64,000 nucleotides of DNA from Spinacia oleracea. Taxonomy: Eukaryota > Streptophyta > Magnoliopsida > Caryophyllales > Amaranthaceae. Numbering within the stretch: position 1 is the stretch's first letter; each line of letters opens with the position of its first letter. A model generated the notes under the pieces. It did no database searches and was not told the DNA's origin. It saw only the letters and a list, made by a program, of their open reading frames with translations. The DNA lies in contig NC_079492.1 of the NCBI RefSeq assembly GCF_020520425.1, positions 141,922,361 through 141,986,360 on the forward strand. Reading direction: 5' to 3'. This document shows positions 10,682 through 20,853 of the stretch, piece by piece. Made by a program: the position numbers and the translations under genes.

Positions 10682-11883
10682 CTAACGACGACGGAGTTTC
10701 ACCCATATGGGTGGATTTACATTATCAAATTGTGATGGACCTTGATAAAATGATGTATCAATGACTTTTCTTTGTGTCAAACTATAAATTCCCATATCAG
10801 CTCCCCCTCCCTTTTTGTTACAATAATAAGTCTCGTAATTGTCATCTGTAAAATAAATGCAATTAGACTTACAACCACGTTTATTTGATGTTTGTACCTC
10901 ATCAGCTTCAAGTCTTCAACAAAGAAAGTAGATCCATGACCAACGAATATAGCCCGATCTCCTATACTCTTAAGTCGTTTGGCTTTTCCATCATCAACAT
11001 TTAATTCAAACACATTAAAGGTTTGAGTCCAATATGTATACACTGCATTTTCATTAAACCCTGATACACGTCTGTTAATTAACACTAAGTTTGTTTTCTA
11101 TGGGGACTATATACATATTCATAGGATACTTCGGTATAAGACCTTGAGCCATCAAGTTAGCAACTAATCTGGGTTGTTTCTTTGTGACGTCACTCCCGAA
11201 TGCCATGACTTTCGCATGATGATCGACTGAATAGAATTGTCCTTTGAAAAAACAGAGGTCGAACACCCAAGGTAAGTCTACATCGGGTTTCATCCAATTT
11301 GGTTAGCCACTTCTCCAAAAGGCCAATCTGGCAATCTTTGGGTTTTGTCGTACACCATCGCAATTTCAAACTCGTCGTCGCACGATGCCGATTCCGATGG
11401 CCTTGCCGACAATATGAATTTGATAAAGCTGACACGATACGTATTGTCATTTCATGGATTAAACTCACCGATATCATTCAGCAAATCGAGTTTTACACTT
11501 GGTAACTTGATAGATCTACCGGAAAAAGGATCGAATAGATTGATGTTTGGGTTTCGTCTACTTGCAGAAATTACACACCCCATCGATGAGAAATAACGTC
11601 GGTGATCGTCTTCGTCATCTTTATCTCGTTCCGGTAGATCGAATTTCCGAAACATGCGCTTAGTGAGGCTGTGAAATCTGCGGTAAGAAGTGGTTGGAGA
11701 GTCGGCTAGCATCAACCAACGGAGTTGGGTGTTGGTTGAAGGGAAGATAAAATCGACATCCTTTGTTGTAGATCTCCAATTAGAACAAACCTCTTTAAAA
11801 CTTTCAAAATCATCTAGATTTTCTAGATGTTCTATTGTAATTTTTCTAACTATGTCTTCTGGAATTTCATTGAAATTTCCCAT
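10682..11883 (-). pseudogene. F-box/DUF295 (KIB-type beta-propeller) protein, frameshifted
   Basis: From ATG at 11883 the N-terminus reads MGNFNEIPEDIVRKITIEHL, an F-box, followed by SFKEVCSNWRS and by DUF295-type segments (NLFDPFSGRSIKLPS). The frame ends at TGA near 11454. Homology resumes in another frame with LPWVFDLCFFKGQFYSVDH (11270-11210), returns to the first frame at about 11085 (VFELNVDDGKAKRL), and shifts again near 10905 to give the family C-terminus GCKSNCIYFTDDNYE...PPIWVKL with a stop at 10684-10682. Three frameshifts in 1.2 kb, yet nearly full length (about 400 codons), suggest a young pseudogene or assembly indels. F-box/DUF295 proteins are fast-evolving putative SCF adaptors. 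No introns are needed. It stands between two Helitrons. Confidence 0.85.
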
Positions 11884-12003
11884 GTTAAATTTTTCTACAA
11901 TTAAAAACGGCGGGAAGAGAGGAAATATATCGTAAGTACTATTTTCTCACCTGCTTTTTACTCTTATTTTCTAGCTAGGTTTAAATCCTTTTTATAGACT
12001 AAA

Positions 12004-13874
12004 CTAGTATAGTACCCGTGCGATGCACGATTTATGATCTACATATTGATTTTGAATGAAAACTAAACTATAGGTCTCAATTATCATCAATAGAGCTTAT
12101 AGGTATTCTTCTAATTAAAAGTAATGATGAAAATATATGTTATGACCCCTAACCCGTTCAGTGTCTTATTTTATTTTATTTTTAAAAAGTATAACAACTA
12201 AGGGTACGTATATAAAATTATTTTCACCCCTGTTCATTATCTGTATCAAAAAATAAAGTCATTTGACACCATTTACTTCGATAATCATATTCACTTAATA
12301 CTCGACACAACATCTACCCTTACCCGATCACTTAACACCCACACACAAAATCTACTTTATTTAGGTAGAGATAACTTCGAGGCAGGGCGGGTACGTGTAG
12401 AGGATTGGTCCCTCCATTAACGTACCTACCTATCTTGTCCTCATCCCCATCATCCACGATATGAATGGTTCTCATCCTCATCTCAAACTCAATCTTAATT
12501 TCAATATCAATCCCACTTTAGCGGGGTACAAAATAAAATTCATCCTTTCTCCATCATCCACCTGACAATCCACCCCCGCCTCAAGCTCAACGCTGGGTTC
12601 GATAATTTTTTCTTTCTTTTGGTATGAGAGTTTTGAAATTTAAATCTTTGTTCTAAAGTGTTTGAAAACTCAGTTGTTTAATTAGGGTGATTGAGTAAAT
12701 AAACAAAATTATAATATTTAGGTTAGTATTAAAAAATATTTATATACAAATCAATTAGATAAAGGATAAGCAAGACGTACGGTCAGGTCGAATCCAAAAT
12801 TCATCATTGCTCTATTACCCATGGCGGATAACTCCATCACCCGCATCATATACATTTATTATCCCCATAACCCACATGGTTGACCCCCATCCGACCATCC
12901 CCGCCCACTTGGGGGTTGATGATAGGGTCAACCATGTTGGGGCCGATGCTGAGGGTCAAAACTTTCCTCCACCCCCCGATCAATGAGTTTTTGTGACATT
13001 AGTTGGGGGTTGATGATAGGGTCAACCATATTTTTGTATGACATGTGACATTAGTTGTCAAATGTATTGATGGTAGCCATATATATTTGCTAGGATTATA
13101 TTCTTCTACAAACATTTTGTCTAATTAATATTTTGAGATTGTAGGCTTTGCTTTGAAAATCTATATATTATACTTCATACATGATCAAGAAGTGGGTCGA
13201 GTCGGGTTCAGGTTAGGCCACGACCAAAAAATGGAATATTTGCATCTTAAAAATCAAAGAATTGCATCTAAAGATTAAGGAATTACATAGTAGAGTATAG
13301 ATTAGGTTACACAAGCTTTGCTCATGTTGAAGGGAGTTACGCATTTTTTTTAAGTAGTAAAATATTACCATCAATGACATTGATAATCATCAAATTCAGT
13401 TGTTAACATATAAGAAGCATAAAATAGTATAATTAATGGCGGTGATAATTATCGATTCTAGTTGTTAAAATATTACAGAGTACCCTCTTATTCATATTTG
13501 ATTGATTTCCTACTTTGTTTGAAATTCTAATTTACGTATAAATCTGTAGACTACTTTTAAATTTTTATAAAACTCTACTACGTGTAAAGAATTATTTTTT
13601 ATAAAAAGATAATCTTATTGGCTGCATTTGTTACCAAAATATAGAAAATATAATTTACAAAAAAATGCCCCATAAATAGCATGATTATTTTTATTTTTTG
13701 AGGAAAACAGAATCAAAATCTTTTTATAAGGTGAAATTAACAGAATAACTATAGGATATAGAGAAATTTATAATTTACAATTTTCTTAAATTTATAAGAG
13801 AGGCAAATCAGAGAGTAACATTTGTGAATTCCATATCAATTTTCGTCCCTTTTAGTATAGTACACATATATAGA
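12004..13874 (-). mobile_element. Helitron-like element, family A copy 2
   Basis: Read on the minus strand, the 3' end carries the same CGTGCATCGCACG hairpin shortly before CTAG (12007-12004) with T beyond, and the 5' end is TCTATATATGTGTACTATAC at 13874. Interior segments at 12230-12860 and 13270-13600 match those of the 5155-8720 copy in the same order. A motif GGGGGTTGATGATAGGG appears near 12911 and again near 13005, with an inverted partner (GGTTGACCCCCATC) near 12877. No helicase coding. Non-autonomous. Confidence 0.6.
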
Positions 13875-15091
13875 TTAAAAATATGTTTTTTATAGTATAG
13901 AAATTAATACGTCTCATTTATTATAAGGCGTAAATGAATATCTGTTTTCTGTTTCAATTTTTATAGTCTAAAATAGCATAATAAGGCTGTATATTTTGCC
14001 TAATTATATTATCACATATAACTATTTTTATATCTTTTTTTATGGAAAAGGGTCTAATGCAAAAATATATACATAGTTATATATTTTTATTCTCACGCAA
14101 AAATATTTTCTGCCTTTTGGTAATAACTTTCTACTATTTACCAGAAAAAATAAAATTATTGTCAAGCACCAATCATAAATTCATAATTATATATAATTTT
14201 TAGATTCTTGATATCACATGGCTACAATAAAACGGTAGCTACTACTACTTATAATATTTTAAATCCCAACGGTTCTTTTTATCGAGCAATCTTATCCTTT
14301 ATTTTATTTGACTTTTAGAAAGATGAAAAAATCTATATAATTACATTTTAAAAATAAAAAATACTATGAATCTACTTTAATCAAAACTTAACAGAAAAAT
14401 TCGTTAATAACCATAAAAATAAAAAATAAAAACATTTCCCTTATTCTCATCAAGATTGGAAAAAAAAAAAACGTACATGGAATCTTAATGGAAACTACTC
14501 GTATTAAATTACTTTTTGTTATTTTATTCTATTAAACATACGCTATTAAAAAATAGTGTCTGAATTGTTTGATTATATTAGAAAGACACTATTAATAAAA
14601 ATAATCAACTCCTCTTTCAACCTTGTTCTTTGTTCCTCATGTTGTTTAATGTTGAACATTAGAGCTCTTTTATGGATTATTGTCATTCTTGGTATTGAAT
14701 TACCTTTTTGTTTTTATGTCATAGATAGATTTGCATCGGTTTGGTGATCTTACGGTGGCAAAGAGTTTGGAAATTTTTTCTTTAAATCGTTAATAACTTT
14801 TTGTAGAGAATAATTCCATAAACCGTTAAAAATATTAGAAAAGGCTTTCAAAACATATTTCGTAATATGATATGGAACTATAAGTTAAAACATACTTCGT
14901 ACGTAATATGATATTGAACTAAAGTATATATATTCCGCGTAATTAAATTGTTTGATTAGGAAGGGAGAAAGAGCAAGAATTTATTTTTAGAATGTTATTA
15001 TCAAAAGAATCATTATGATTTACGGAGTATAATAAAATCAATAATACTTTACCTAAATTAACATTTTTTATTAATTTTTTTTTTAATTAAA
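13875..15091. other. AT-rich intergenic, no gene seen
   Basis: No coding signal. Short ORFs are not supported by codon patterns or homology that I recognise. It may be the interior of a further family A Helitron, whose 5' terminus lies at 15092-15162. Confidence 0.5.
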
Positions 15092-15162
15092 AGAGAGGCC
15101 AATCAACGAGTGACATTTGTCATCACCACATTGATTTCCTCTCTTTTAGTATAATATATAGA
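15092..15162 (-). mobile_element. Orphan 5' terminus of family A Helitron
   Basis: Nearly identical to 8650-8720: the minus strand starts TCTATATATTATACTAAAAG, then GAGAGGAAATCAATG, and closes with GGCCTCTCTT. An inner inverted repeat AAGAGAGG/CCTCTCTT frames the block. No matching 3' end was located, so this is an isolated terminus or the left end of an element invaded by the 12004 copy. Confidence 0.6.
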
Positions 15163-16399
15163 TTGAAACCTTCGTCTACTAAAATTATACTTATTTTCTA
15201 ATTCTGCAATTGTAGAGATTGCTACATGCCAAAACATTACAAGTTTCCTCGTTACAAACCTAATTAAACTAGAAAATATAAACATTTACCTATCTAAACA
15301 AATTCGTTGAATGCGTTTGTTGCCATAATGTAGTGTTGACCCCATTTTGTTTCCAAAACATAACAATGCTAGGAAAGTCGCTAAGTGAAGTTTCTACAAT
15401 GGTTTTCCCAAAAAAAATAAAAATTCTTAAGAGGTATGTCAAAATAAGTTTTTTGTTACCTATTGTAATAGAAAGATTAATTTGCGATTCACAATGTTTA
15501 TGTTGCGGCCTTGTGGGATCAAAACCGATTAGAGGCAGAGTGGAGATTTGGAGGTAAAGATTAATTGGAAATATACTCTTTCCTTAGTGTGGCCTAAGTG
15601 CCTAACCTATTTAGTTTACTGAAATTGAAAAAGAAAATTGGTTAATGACTCAATTGTACAAGTACATTTGACCAACAGTTTTCAGAATGTTGGCCCAATA
15701 CATCAAAATTCAAAACTAAACTTCTAATTTCACTTTGATGAACACAAATTACCTTAAGCTCTGTTCTTTTACCTTATTCGTACGGAGTATTACTTGTTAG
15801 ATCAGATCAGAAAAATAAGATCACATTAGAACAAACCATATCAAAAACAACAAAAGGCATTCACATAAAGCAATCATACCAGAAACTAAATAAATTAGAC
15901 CAAAACAGATGAAGAGAACTATGTCTAAGCCTATTAATCATTAACTAGTTCACACATAGCAATGTATGTAAATTGACTTATACGGAGTACCTGCTATGCA
16001 GTACTACGTACTTGGCTAGTCATGAAAAGTAGTAACTTTTTAATCTTCACCCTTCACTGTATATAAGTAGGGGGTGTTCATCGGCCCAAACCCGGACAGG
16101 ACCGACCCGGATCGGATCGAAATATTGATAATTTAAGACTCGAAGAACGAATCGATTATGCTTGGACCGGACTCGGACCGGACCGGGAAATTCTTTCCAA
16201 AACCCAGAGCGGAAATCTCATGACAACAATTCCACAAAAAAATTTTATATTTGTAAGGCACCTTAATGCAGATTTCCATGAAAGTTGGTTGGGATGATGG
16301 AAAATATTTTGAAATTGAATATAATAAGCTAATTTAATTTCAAAGATCCTTGATTTAGAGAAGTTCCATCTAATAAAATCCCCTTCTTTGTTACTATTA
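15163..16399. other. Intergenic with MITE relics
   Basis: About 15755-15930 is a relic of a TGTTCTTTTACC...AGACCA-rich element also seen at 41627-42126 and 58670-58780. 16068-16215 is a truncated copy of the hAT-like element at 8769 (TAGGGGGTGTTCATCGG start, GGACCGGACC interior). No gene was seen. Confidence 0.5.
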
Positions 16400-16882
16400 A
16401 GGATAAGATTAGGGTTTTAATGTCATTAGGGATAAGATGATCAACCTCTCAGAGATTCCATTTCCGCTATGGATAATATTGCTAACAAACCAATGGGCCT
16501 TGAAATCTGGATTTTTAACATTGTCTAAGCAATAAAGGGGACAATCTCCTATCCAATGATGATACCACAACGAAGTACTTTTGCCGTTACCAATCCCGAC
16601 TATCATACCTTTTTGAAGGGCCTCACGCCTCTTAAGAATATCCCTCCAAGTGGGGACTGATTGCTATTGGGTAACCAATTTAAAAATTTTGAGTTTTTGA
16701 AATATTCATCGTTAAAGATCCTACCCCAAAGTTTGTCTGACCTAGTGAAAATGGTCCAACCTAATTTTGCAATAAAAGCTATATTCCATTCCTTTAACTT
16801 CCGAATTCCTAACCCTCTCATATGATCATATCTTTTGATTTGGTAACTTTGTCCCAAAAAATTCTAGACATATAACGACTTC
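16400..16882 (-). mobile_element. LINE ORF2 relic, interrupted by hAT-like element
   Basis: On the minus strand, 16857-16603 and 16606-16409 encode RGLGIRKLKEWNIAFIAKLG and VGIGNGKSTSLWYHHWIGD, the segment between RT and the zinc finger in the same LINE family as at 20873-22931. A frameshift separates the two pieces. The upstream part continues on the far side of the hAT-like insertion (17770-17850). The RT, RNase H and tail are missing. Confidence 0.8.
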
Positions 16883-17769
16883 TAGAGCTGTCAAAACAGG
16901 TCATCGGGTCGGGTTTGGGTTGGGTCATCTCGGGTTTCGGGTCATGATCAGGTCGGGTCGTGTCGGGTCAATATTTCATTCGGGTTGAGTTCGGGTTCGG
17001 TCGGGTCGATTTCAGGTCGGGTCATATCGGGTTTTTTCCTATCCCGGGTTCAGGTCGGGTTCGAGTCGGGTCACATTTCGGTCAGGTTTGATTTCGGGTT
17101 CGGGTCTTATCGGGTCGGGTTTAAGTCGGTTTGTAGCAGATAATTTCGAGTTCGGGTCTTATCGAGTCGGGTTTAAGTCGGTTTGCAATACAGTTATTTT
17201 CGGGTTCGGGTCTTAGTTTGGATCGGATAATAATCCGATCAAATAGAATTCAGATCGGGTCACTCTCAGGGACGGGTCAAACTCGGATCTGATAATTAAC
17301 CTATACATTTTAAGGATTTTATATTCTAAAAAATTTTGTTTAACTTATTTTAGAGTTAAATTTTTCAATATTTAGCAATAAATAATTAAAATAGATATAT
17401 CAATGAAGTTAATATTTGGTCGTGTCATTGATAACTCGGGTAAATCGAGTAGCGGGTTCTCACAGGTCGGGTCAATAGCATGTTTCATCGAGTTACAATC
17501 GGTTTCGGGTTGACATCGGGTCGGGTATCAAATCGGGTTCGGGTCATTGTTCGGTCGGGTCAGTTCGGTTATCGGTCATTTTCGGGTCGGGTGTCTGGTT
17601 CGGGTTCGGGTGTTACAACATCGGGTTAAAATCGGTTATCGGTTTTTTCGGGTCGGGTACAGGTCGGGTTTCGGGTTACCTGTTTTACCGTAATTTCGGG
17701 TCATGGTCAGTTACGGGTTCGGTCGGTTCAGGTCGGGTTTTCGGGTCGGGTCAGTTTTTGACAGCTCTA
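16883..17769. mobile_element. hAT-like element with TCGGGT-rich interior, 8-bp TSD
   Basis: Perfect terminal inverted repeats TAGAGCTGTCAAAA / TTTTGACAGCTCTA and an exact 8-bp target duplication ACGACTTC (16875-16882 and 17770-17777), the hAT signature. The interior is a dense array of (T)CGGGT(C/T) words on both arms (16905-17290 and 17440-17760) around an AT-rich core. 887 bp, no transposase. It splits a LINE relic. Confidence 0.93.
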
Positions 17770-18396
17770 ACGACTTCTATCCACTTTGTTCCAAAAGAAA
17801 CCCAAAAAACGTCTAAAAATCAGTTTAACTAAGATGGGCCCTTGTGTAGCAAAGAAACCAAGGTGTAACGAATGAGAGTTTGGAAAAGAAATTCGAGCGT
17901 ACAACAGTAAAAACGACAGTCAAAGTCAACGATTTATAGAAAGAAGAGCCGGTTCAGAAGAAAATCAGGTGCAGAGCACGTGATGAGCTGTCTGGCTTGG
18001 ACAGAGTAATTGCCAGCTAAGCAGGCCCGAGTTGTCCGGTGGTATTTGGCCTTCCTATCCACGCGTATATCACGTGCCCTTTTTTCTACAGTATTTTCTT
18101 TTGACCTTTCTTAGTGCCAATAATATAATATTGCATTTGAAGGTGCACCACTGCACCCTATCAATCTATACATACCTCAATACCTGCATCACTGGCTCAC
18201 TGCATTCATGTTCGTTAACCGTTATCTTTTTCCCTAGCTTCTTTTCATGCATTCCCAACATATAGTATTCCCAACCGTTATTAATTAATCGATCATGTGG
18301 CATGTGCTAGTGAAAATTGTAGTGGAAATTTGATATTTGTAAATAGCTAGTTCTGGCGTAAATACAACACATAGTACTCATTAAAGGAATCAAATA
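17770..18396. other. LINE flank and intergenic
   Basis: 17770-17850 continues the LINE relic beyond the hAT-like element. The rest is non-coding; 17935-18075 is more GC-rich than its surroundings and carries two CACGTG (G-box) words near 17978 and 18072. No downstream ORF supports calling it a promoter. Confidence 0.4.
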
Positions 18397-18749
18397 CTCC
18401 CTCCGTTCCTAAATACGTGTCCAGTTTTCATTTATGGCGTTTCCTTTTATGTGTCCACTTTCCGTTTTTGGACATACACCTTTCCCACTTTTCTATACAC
18501 TTCTCGCACTTTTCCATACACTTTTTCCACTTTTCTATACATCATTATTAGCTTTTCTTACACATTCTACACTTTTCCCACTTTTTAATCGCCACCTCCA
18601 CTTTTATTTATACTTTATCAATAAACAATTATCTACTTTTTTCTTTCTCAAAAAAAAACATTCCCAATCATTACCTCTTACACACCATTCAATTTTATTA
18701 ATTACAGTGTACATGTCCAAAGTGGACACGTATTTTGGAACGGAGGGAG
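18397..18749. mobile_element. Stowaway MITE (353 bp)
   Basis: TIR CTCCCTCCGTTCC at the left, GGAACGGAGGGAG at the right, TA on each side (18395-18396, 18750-18751). The terminal complementarity extends to AAATACGTGTCCA. The interior holds repeated CACTTTTC(C/T)A words. A long ORF crossing this element is fortuitous. Confidence 0.93.
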
Positions 18750-18769
18750 TATTTACGTACTATGTTTCT

Positions 18770-19110
18770 GTTGCTCACCCCGGGGTGGTTGTGGGTTGGG
18801 TCGGGCGGCACGGAAAAAAGTCCGGCCTTGCACAACACGAAAAAAGCACGGCCCGACACGAGCACGAAATCGTGGGCCGTGAGCCGATTTTTTTGAGAAA
18901 AAGCACGACAAGACATGGCACGACTCAACCTAGCACGACAAAACCGCTAAATTTAGTAACATTGGGTTTAGGCATGACAGCCCGGCCCGGCACGAAATCT
19001 CATGGGCCTTGGCCCTGTTTTGAACTTTTCGTCTCGACTTGACACAAAGTCGAATGGCCCGACTTGGACCAGACTCCTGGGCCCGGATTGAAGCCCGCCC
19101 CGCCCCACGG
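18770..19110. repeat. GGCCCGGCACGA-rich relic element
   Basis: Scattered GGCACG, CCCGACACGAGCACGA and GGCCCGGCACGA words on both sides of a less biased centre recall the simple-word interiors of the hAT-like elements at 8769 and 16883. Clear TIRs and a target duplication were not found. A shorter relative is at 38680-38790. Confidence 0.5.
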
Positions 19111-19806
19111 CCATCTTTACCCTGCGCCACCACAGAACGGGTATTCATATCAACATGCCAAAACATAGATTATGTTGGAGTGATCTAACACAACTCTGAC
19201 TCGTGGCCAAGCTAACTAGCTAAGTGGTCAACTCTTTTATCAGTCACTCCTTCAAACTATAATACTGTGTACTCAGTAAATAAATACTCCTTCAAAAGGT
19301 ACTTTGAAGGGTGGATACTCTGTATATAAAGATCAACCATGTATTCATGGATATCCTTACAAAGAAAAGGAAATAAAGAAAGAAAGATAGATGCAAGTTT
19401 GCATGCAAGCAACTAAGCAAGTAGCTAGGGTGATTACTGATTAGTATAATTTGTAGTTAGGCAGACATGCCTGACCAATATATCTTGTAAGATCTTCGGC
19501 ATTCAGTCCAATCTTACAAGTTAAATACATAAAAGATGATTCTAGTGGTTCTGCTTTTTAGTAACATAATAATAATAATAATAACCATATTAATACCTTT
19601 CATTATTTTCTTATGAATGATCATACAGTATATATGTGGGGATGTGCGTCATGCTATATTTGTGTTCCTGTCCATTTCCACGCCTTTGTTCATGCCTTTA
19701 TCCTTTTTCTATTTTGGATCCTCGTTACAATTACTCCGTACATCTTCCATCCATTGCCTTATGCTCAATTTAAATCTACCATGTGGAACAGTGGAAGTGT
19801 GGAGTA
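19111..19806. other. Intergenic, no gene seen
   Basis: AT-rich with a short ATA trinucleotide run at about 19567-19584. Two overlapping ORFs starting near 19613 run into the Stowaway MITE and show no recognisable protein. Confidence 0.5.
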
Positions 19807-20133
19807 CTCCCTCCGTCCCGGAATACTTGACCTGTTTTTCTTATCGGGTCGTCCCTTAATACTTGACCTGTTTATAAAAATGGAAATATTATAACAATAT
19901 TATATTATTTCTCACTCCACCCCTATTAACCCACCTACCCCTACTCCATACAAAAAATAATTAAAAATTCAACACCTACTCTCCCCCAACCCCACCTCTT
20001 AACCCACCTCCCACTAACTACATTAAAATAATACTCCACTATCAACTACTACCTATTAATTTAAATAAGTCAATTCAAGTTCCTTAAACTCTGTGCCGGT
20101 CAAACCGGGTCGAGTATTCCGGGACGGAGGGAG
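19807..20133. mobile_element. Stowaway MITE (327 bp)
   Basis: TIR CTCCCTCCGTCCCGGAATAC and complement, flanked by TA (19805-19806 and 20134-20135). Almost the same sequence, in opposite orientation, occurs at 36416-36743. It interrupts a GGAGTA/TACTCCGTA site. Confidence 0.95.
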
Positions 20134-20269
20134 TACTCCGTAATTATTATTCTGTATTGTGTTAATACCACTTACATTTCAAAATGATTTTTACATTTTC
20201 TCTTTTAGTTTGTTTTATAATACTTTTTATACTTTATTTTATTCTAATTTTTGACATAAAAATTTATTA

Positions 20270-20623
20270 CTCCCTCTGTTTCTTTTTGTTCTTTATATTT
20301 GGTCTTCTGCACATTTATTAACGACTAATTAATGAGCATTGAGATCCTTCTATTTTTATATTTAAACAAGGAAAATTATGTTTATTTATAATGATTTCAC
20401 TCTTATTGGAATTCTAATGTTGGAAAATTGAGAAAATTTTAATGTCCCAATAAAAAAGTGTGATAAATTAAATGATCCAATGAATTTAATTGGCTAAAAT
20501 AATCATTGGACACAAATTTTGATAAAATATTAAAGCATTTATGTGATAATATAAAATGAAATGTAAAAAACATTTTAAAACACCCAAAAAGGAAAACGTA
20601 AATAATAAAAAGAAACGATTGAG
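20270..20623. mobile_element. Stowaway-like MITE, CTCCCTCTGTTTC subfamily
   Basis: Starts CTCCCTCTGTTTCTTTTTGT after TA (20268-20269) and ends AAAAGAAACGATTGAG before TA (20624-20625). The right TIR is degraded at a few bases, so the copy is older. The element at 63255-63514 has related ends. Confidence 0.78.
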
Positions 20624-20853
20624 TACCTTACTCCTCTAACCCCAACACATTTACAACTTTTCATTCACTTTCTCTTACTTCATTCATTTTTTTTCTTACA
20701 CTCACTCACATTTTTACGGAGTACACCCTTTTTTTTATTTTATCTTAATATTTACAAATAGAAATTAACGTAAAGATTATTTTAAAATGGAGATAGTAGA
20801 CAAAACTCGATCTCAATACCTTTATCAGGTTAATAATTTACCAATCAACGGTC

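Noticed and set aside
10682-11883. An intact F-box gene with introns at the frame breaks
   Set aside because: No GT-AG pairs bridge the breaks without losing family sequence, and F-box/DUF295 genes are usually intronless; small frameshifts explain it better.
18434-19042. A 202-codon ORF on the plus strand
   Set aside because: It starts inside a Stowaway MITE and runs into the GGCACGA-type relic; the protein is low-complexity repeat translation with no domain.
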